A program made the translations under genes and the position numbers. Of a DNA stretch of 7,795 nt, positions 5,389 through 7,795 are shown piece after piece (position 1 is the first letter of the stretch; each line of letters begins with the position of its first letter). Source of the stretch: Deltaproteobacteria bacterium (GTDB lineage Bacteria; Desulfobacterota; Desulfobacteria; Desulfobacterales; UBA11574); contig JAFCZV010000082.1 of assembly GCA_019314155.1 (NCBI GenBank), positions 1 to 7,795 on the forward strand, in the 5' to 3' direction. The notes under the pieces are model-generated. The model had not been told where the DNA came from. It saw nothing but the letters and a program-made list of their open reading frames with translations, and did no database searches.

Positions 5389-6762
5389 GTGGATAAAAAA
5401 AAAGAGATTATTCTTATTGTTGAAGACGAGGATATTGCACAGAAGAATCTTGAGCATATTCTGATCAAAACAGGTTACGACGTTGTTTCCGTAAACAACG
5501 GGAGCAAAGCCGTCGATTTGCTTCACTCAAAAAACTTCGATCTTGTCATCACCGATCTGAAAATGGAAAAAGTTGACGGCATGCAGGTGTTGCATAAGAC
5601 AAAAGAGCTTCAGCCTTACACAGAAGTCATTATGATTACCGGCTATGCCACCATTGAGACGTCGGTACAGGCCATGCATGACGGCGCATACTATTATGTC
5701 GCCAAACCTTATAAAATCGGAGAAGTTCGTCAGATTACTAAAGAGGCGCTTTTAAAACGGCGGCTTCGGCTTGAAAACATTGAACTTAAAGAAACGCTCA
5801 AAAAGCAAAAAAAGATTTCTAACATTGTCGGGCAGAGCAAGGTCATGATAGATGTTAAAAAAACAATTCATCAGATTGCCTCTTCGGACATCAATGTCCT
5901 GGTCCTTGGTGAAAGCGGAACCGGGAAGGAACTGGTCGCTCGATCAATCCACCAGCTTAGCCTTCGTTCGAAAAAAAAATTCATTGCCTTTAACTGCGGT
6001 TCATTTACGGAAGAACTTATGTCCAATGAACTGTTCGGTCATGAAAAAGAAGCGTTTACCGGCGCCAAAAAGACAAAGTCGGGATTGATCAAGGTGGCTG
6101 ACGGCGGAACGGTTTTCCTGGATGAAATCGGGGATATGCCGCTGAGTATGCAGGTGAAGCTATTGCGCGTCATTCAGGAAAAAGAGGTTCTGCCGGTTGG
6201 CGGCGAGACACCCGTTTCTGTGGATGTGAGATTCATCGCCGCTACCCATCATGATCTCAAAGAAGATGTGGAAAAAGATCATTTTCGACAGGATTTATTT
6301 TACCGTCTGAATGTCATCACCATAAAACTTCCCTCTCTCACCGATCGGCACGGCGACATACCACTTTTGGCACATCACTTTCTGGCTCAAAAAAATAAAG
6401 CCATGAACAAAGATATTCAAAATATTCCCAAGGAATCTATGGAATTGCTTTGTCAATACTGTTGGCCGGGAAATATCAGAGAGCTGGAAAATGTCATTGA
6501 ACGGGCTGTCGTTCTGGCGAACGGGCCGGATATCACCGTTAGCGAACTGCCGGAATATATCTGCAATCTTTCCATTGAAACCTACCGCCGCAACGATTCA
6601 GATCTGCCGACGCTGGAGGATCAGGAGAAAAACTACATTAAATGGGTACTTGGTAAATGCGAGGGAAATAAAACCAAAGCAGCAAGAATAATGAGTATCG
6701 ATCGGGTTTCACTCTGGCGTAAAATGAAGCGGTTTGGGATGAATGATGCGTCCAATGTTTAA
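5389..6762 (+). CDS. NtrC-family sigma-54-dependent response regulator
   Basis: 457 aa from a GTG at 5389, ten bases after the kinase stop. The frame is open further upstream to 5203, but that part overlaps the kinase and adds nothing to the receiver fold. Receiver domain 5-120: acidic pair Glu12/Asp13, phospho-acceptor Asp56 (DLVITD), Thr84 and Lys106 (AKP). AAA+ sigma-54 activation domain about 145-380: Walker A GESGTGK (174-180), Walker B GGTVFLDEIGDM (239-250), Arg-finger region FRQDLFYRLNV (299-309), sensor segment WPGNIRELENVIERA (359-373). C-terminal Fis-type helix-turn-helix about 412-450 (NKTKAARIMSIDRVSLWRKM). It is likely activated by the kinase and activates sigma-54 promoters, including the two found here. 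The sigma-54-contacting loop reads EAFTGA (221-226) rather than GAFTGA. Confidence 0.93.
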   Translation: MDKKKEIILIVEDEDIAQKNLEHILIKTGYDVVSVNNGSKAVDLLHSKNFDLVITDLKMEKVDGMQVLHKTKELQPYTEVIMITGYATIETSVQAMHDGAYYYVAKPYKIGEVRQITKEALLKRRLRLENIELKETLKKQKKISNIVGQSKVMIDVKKTIHQIASSDINVLVLGESGTGKELVARSIHQLSLRSKKKFIAFNCGSFTEELMSNELFGHEKEAFTGAKKTKSGLIKVADGGTVFLDEIGDMPLSMQVKLLRVIQEKEVLPVGGETPVSVDVRFIAATHHDLKEDVEKDHFRQDLFYRLNVITIKLPSLTDRHGDIPLLAHHFLAQKNKAMNKDIQNIPKESMELLCQYCWPGNIRELENVIERAVVLANGPDITVSELPEYICNLSIETYRRNDSDLPTLEDQEKNYIKWVLGKCEGNKTKAARIMSIDRVSLWRKMKRFGMNDASNV

Positions 6763-6904
6763 TTTGAATCCATTGATACCAACGGGGTTGAATGCCTCTA
6801 CGCGTAGCGAGCTAAGGGCTTTACAAAAGGCTCGAACTCACGAACTGGAGGGATTGAAAGGGCTTCAAGTAACCCGTAAGCAGGGGGGGTTGCGCGACAC
6901 GATT
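6763..6904. other. Convergent gap, no recognised element
   Basis: 142 bases between the stops of the regulator and uvrC. It holds a perfect 10-bp palindrome CTACGCGTAG (6798-6807), a weak hairpin TTGAA/TTCAA near 6853-6867, a tandem CGAACT pair and a run of seven G near 6883. None has a T-tract, so I see no clear terminator for either gene. Confidence 0.5.
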
Positions 6905-7795
6905 TTATGGGGTCTGTTTTAACGTCCGTTTAACATTTTCGGCTGTTTTTCGATTAAATCCAGGCAGTGCGCAGAGTTCTTCCAAAGTTGCTGTCCGGAT
7001 TTTTTTAATGCTTTTGAAATGTGTTAAAAGTATTTTCTTTCTCTTTTTTCCAACACCGGGAATTGAATCGAGGGCCGAATTCACAAAGGTCTTCCTGCGA
7101 TGCTTGCGGTGAAAAGAGATGGCAAAATGATGGGCTTCATCCCGAATTCTTTCTAAAAACAGGAGGAGGTCCCCTCTTCTGCCTAAATTTACGGGATTGG
7201 CCTGCTCAGGTTTAAAGATTTTATCTCGGGTTTCCCCTTTTTCTTCATTTTTTTTAGCGATGCTGATAATTTGAATTTTTTGTTCTATTTTCAAGGACTT
7301 TATTACCGCCACCGCTACATTGAGCTGTCCTTTACCGCCGTCGACCATCAGCATGTCCGGATAGGGCTCCGATTTTTCACCTTTGCCGTACCTTCTTTTC
7401 AGGACTTCAGCCATATAAGCATAGTCGTCCGGTATGCCTGTTCCCTGGAGTTTGTATTTTCGATATAATGATTTATTGGGTTTTCCCTTTTCAAAAACAA
7501 CCATTCCTGCAACCGCCGACGTACCTGAAATGTTGGAGATATCAAAACACTCGATCCGCCAAGGCATTCGGTCCATCCTCAGTTGTTTCTTGAGGCGGGA
7601 AAGCAGGTCCACGTCGTTTGCAATCAAAGCCTTATGTGTCTTCAAACTGTTTTCCGCATTCTGAGATGCACGTTGAACAAGACGGACTTTTTCACCCCTT
7701 TTGGGGCTTAAAATTCTAACCCGCCGGCCTTTGATATCCCTGAGAAATTCTTCAAGCAGTAATGTGTCTTCAGGAAGGGATGGGACAAGAATTTC
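6905..7795 (-). CDS. uvrC: UvrC, excinuclease ABC subunit C (C-terminal part, start beyond window)
   Basis: 296 codons are visible on the minus strand, open to the window edge, ending in TAA at 6905-6907. UvrC makes the two incisions flanking DNA damage in nucleotide excision repair after loading by UvrB. The fragment holds the RNase H-like 5'-incision nuclease: ECFDISNISGTSAVAGMVVF (start 82; Asp85), YPDMLMVDGGKGQ (Asp152) and RDEAHHFAISFHRKHR (218 on; His222). A tandem helix-hairpin-helix tail follows (DSIPGVGKKRKKILLTHF, LEELCALPGFNRKTAENV). Active-site residues appear intact and there is no sign of decay. The GIY-YIG 3' nuclease and UVR motif lie outside. An internal ATG at 7643-7645 is not the start, since UvrC-like sequence continues upstream of it. 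It converges on the regulator gene with a 142-bp gap and is probably functionally unrelated. Confidence 0.96.
   Translation of the reverse strand, partial: EILVPSLPEDTLLLEEFLRDIKGRRVRILSPKRGEKVRLVQRASQNAENSLKTHKALIANDVDLLSRLKKQLRMDRMPWRIECFDISNISGTSAVAGMVVFEKGKPNKSLYRKYKLQGTGIPDDYAYMAEVLKRRYGKGEKSEPYPDMLMVDGGKGQLNVAVAVIKSLKIEQKIQIISIAKKNEEKGETRDKIFKPEQANPVNLGRRGDLLLFLERIRDEAHHFAISFHRKHRRKTFVNSALDSIPGVGKKRKKILLTHFKSIKKIRTATLEELCALPGFNRKTAENVKRTLKQTP

Noticed and set aside
6798..6867. Palindrome CTACGCGTAG and nearby weak hairpin as a terminator or attachment site
   Set aside because: No T-tract, short stems, and no integrase or element boundary nearby.
6905..7645. A 246-aa short protein starting at the ATG at 7645
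   Set aside because: UvrC-like sequence continues in frame to the window edge, so that ATG is internal.
1..7795. tRNA, rRNA, CRISPR array, insertion sequence
   Set aside because: No cloverleaf, regularly spaced repeats, transposase or terminal inverted repeats were seen on either strand.

Overview
The window looks like chromosomal DNA of a Gram-negative bacterium, most likely a Desulfobacterota (former Deltaproteobacteria) sulfate-reducer type. This is inferred from the moderately AT-rich DNA, the style of the sigma-54/NtrC-type two-component system, the SLC13 permease with internal TrkA-C domains, and the UspA-like protein with an AITFAEA leader. No marker gene fixes the taxon.

Layout, left to right. 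(1) 1-360, minus strand: 5' part of a gene encoding a Lon-protease linker segment fused directly to a response-regulator receiver domain, cut by the window edge. (2) 361-666: a 306-bp divergent control region with a near-consensus sigma-54 promoter on the plus strand, a weaker sigma-54-like promoter on the minus strand, two copies of a 17-bp palindrome and signs of an old ~85-bp tandem duplication. (3) 667-1455: a 58-aa protein and a 185-aa UspA-like protein that share a 17-residue motif. (4) 1456-1725: an intrinsic terminator and a probable sigma-70 promoter. (5) 1726-3694: a 28-codon single-span membrane peptide followed by a 604-aa SLC13/DASS-type permease with two RCK_C (TrkA-C) domains. 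(6) 3695-3950: a second sigma-54 promoter with dyads and two copies of the 9-mer CAACGATTC, which also occurs in the first control region. (7) 3951-6762: a membrane histidine kinase and an NtrC-family activator, 10 bp apart. (8) 6763-6904: a short gap with no recognised element. (9) 6905-7795, minus strand: the C-terminal half of UvrC, convergent and probably unrelated.

Proposed working model (inference): the kinase senses a periplasmic or membrane cue and phosphorylates the activator. The activator then switches on its own operon and the divergent 360/667 promoters through the shared operator motif. Outputs would be the UspA-like and short proteins, the Lon-linker/receiver fusion and perhaps the permease. 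The fusion carries its own receiver domain and could take phosphate from the same kinase and link it to Lon. The substrate, the signal and any Lon contact cannot be read from the sequence.
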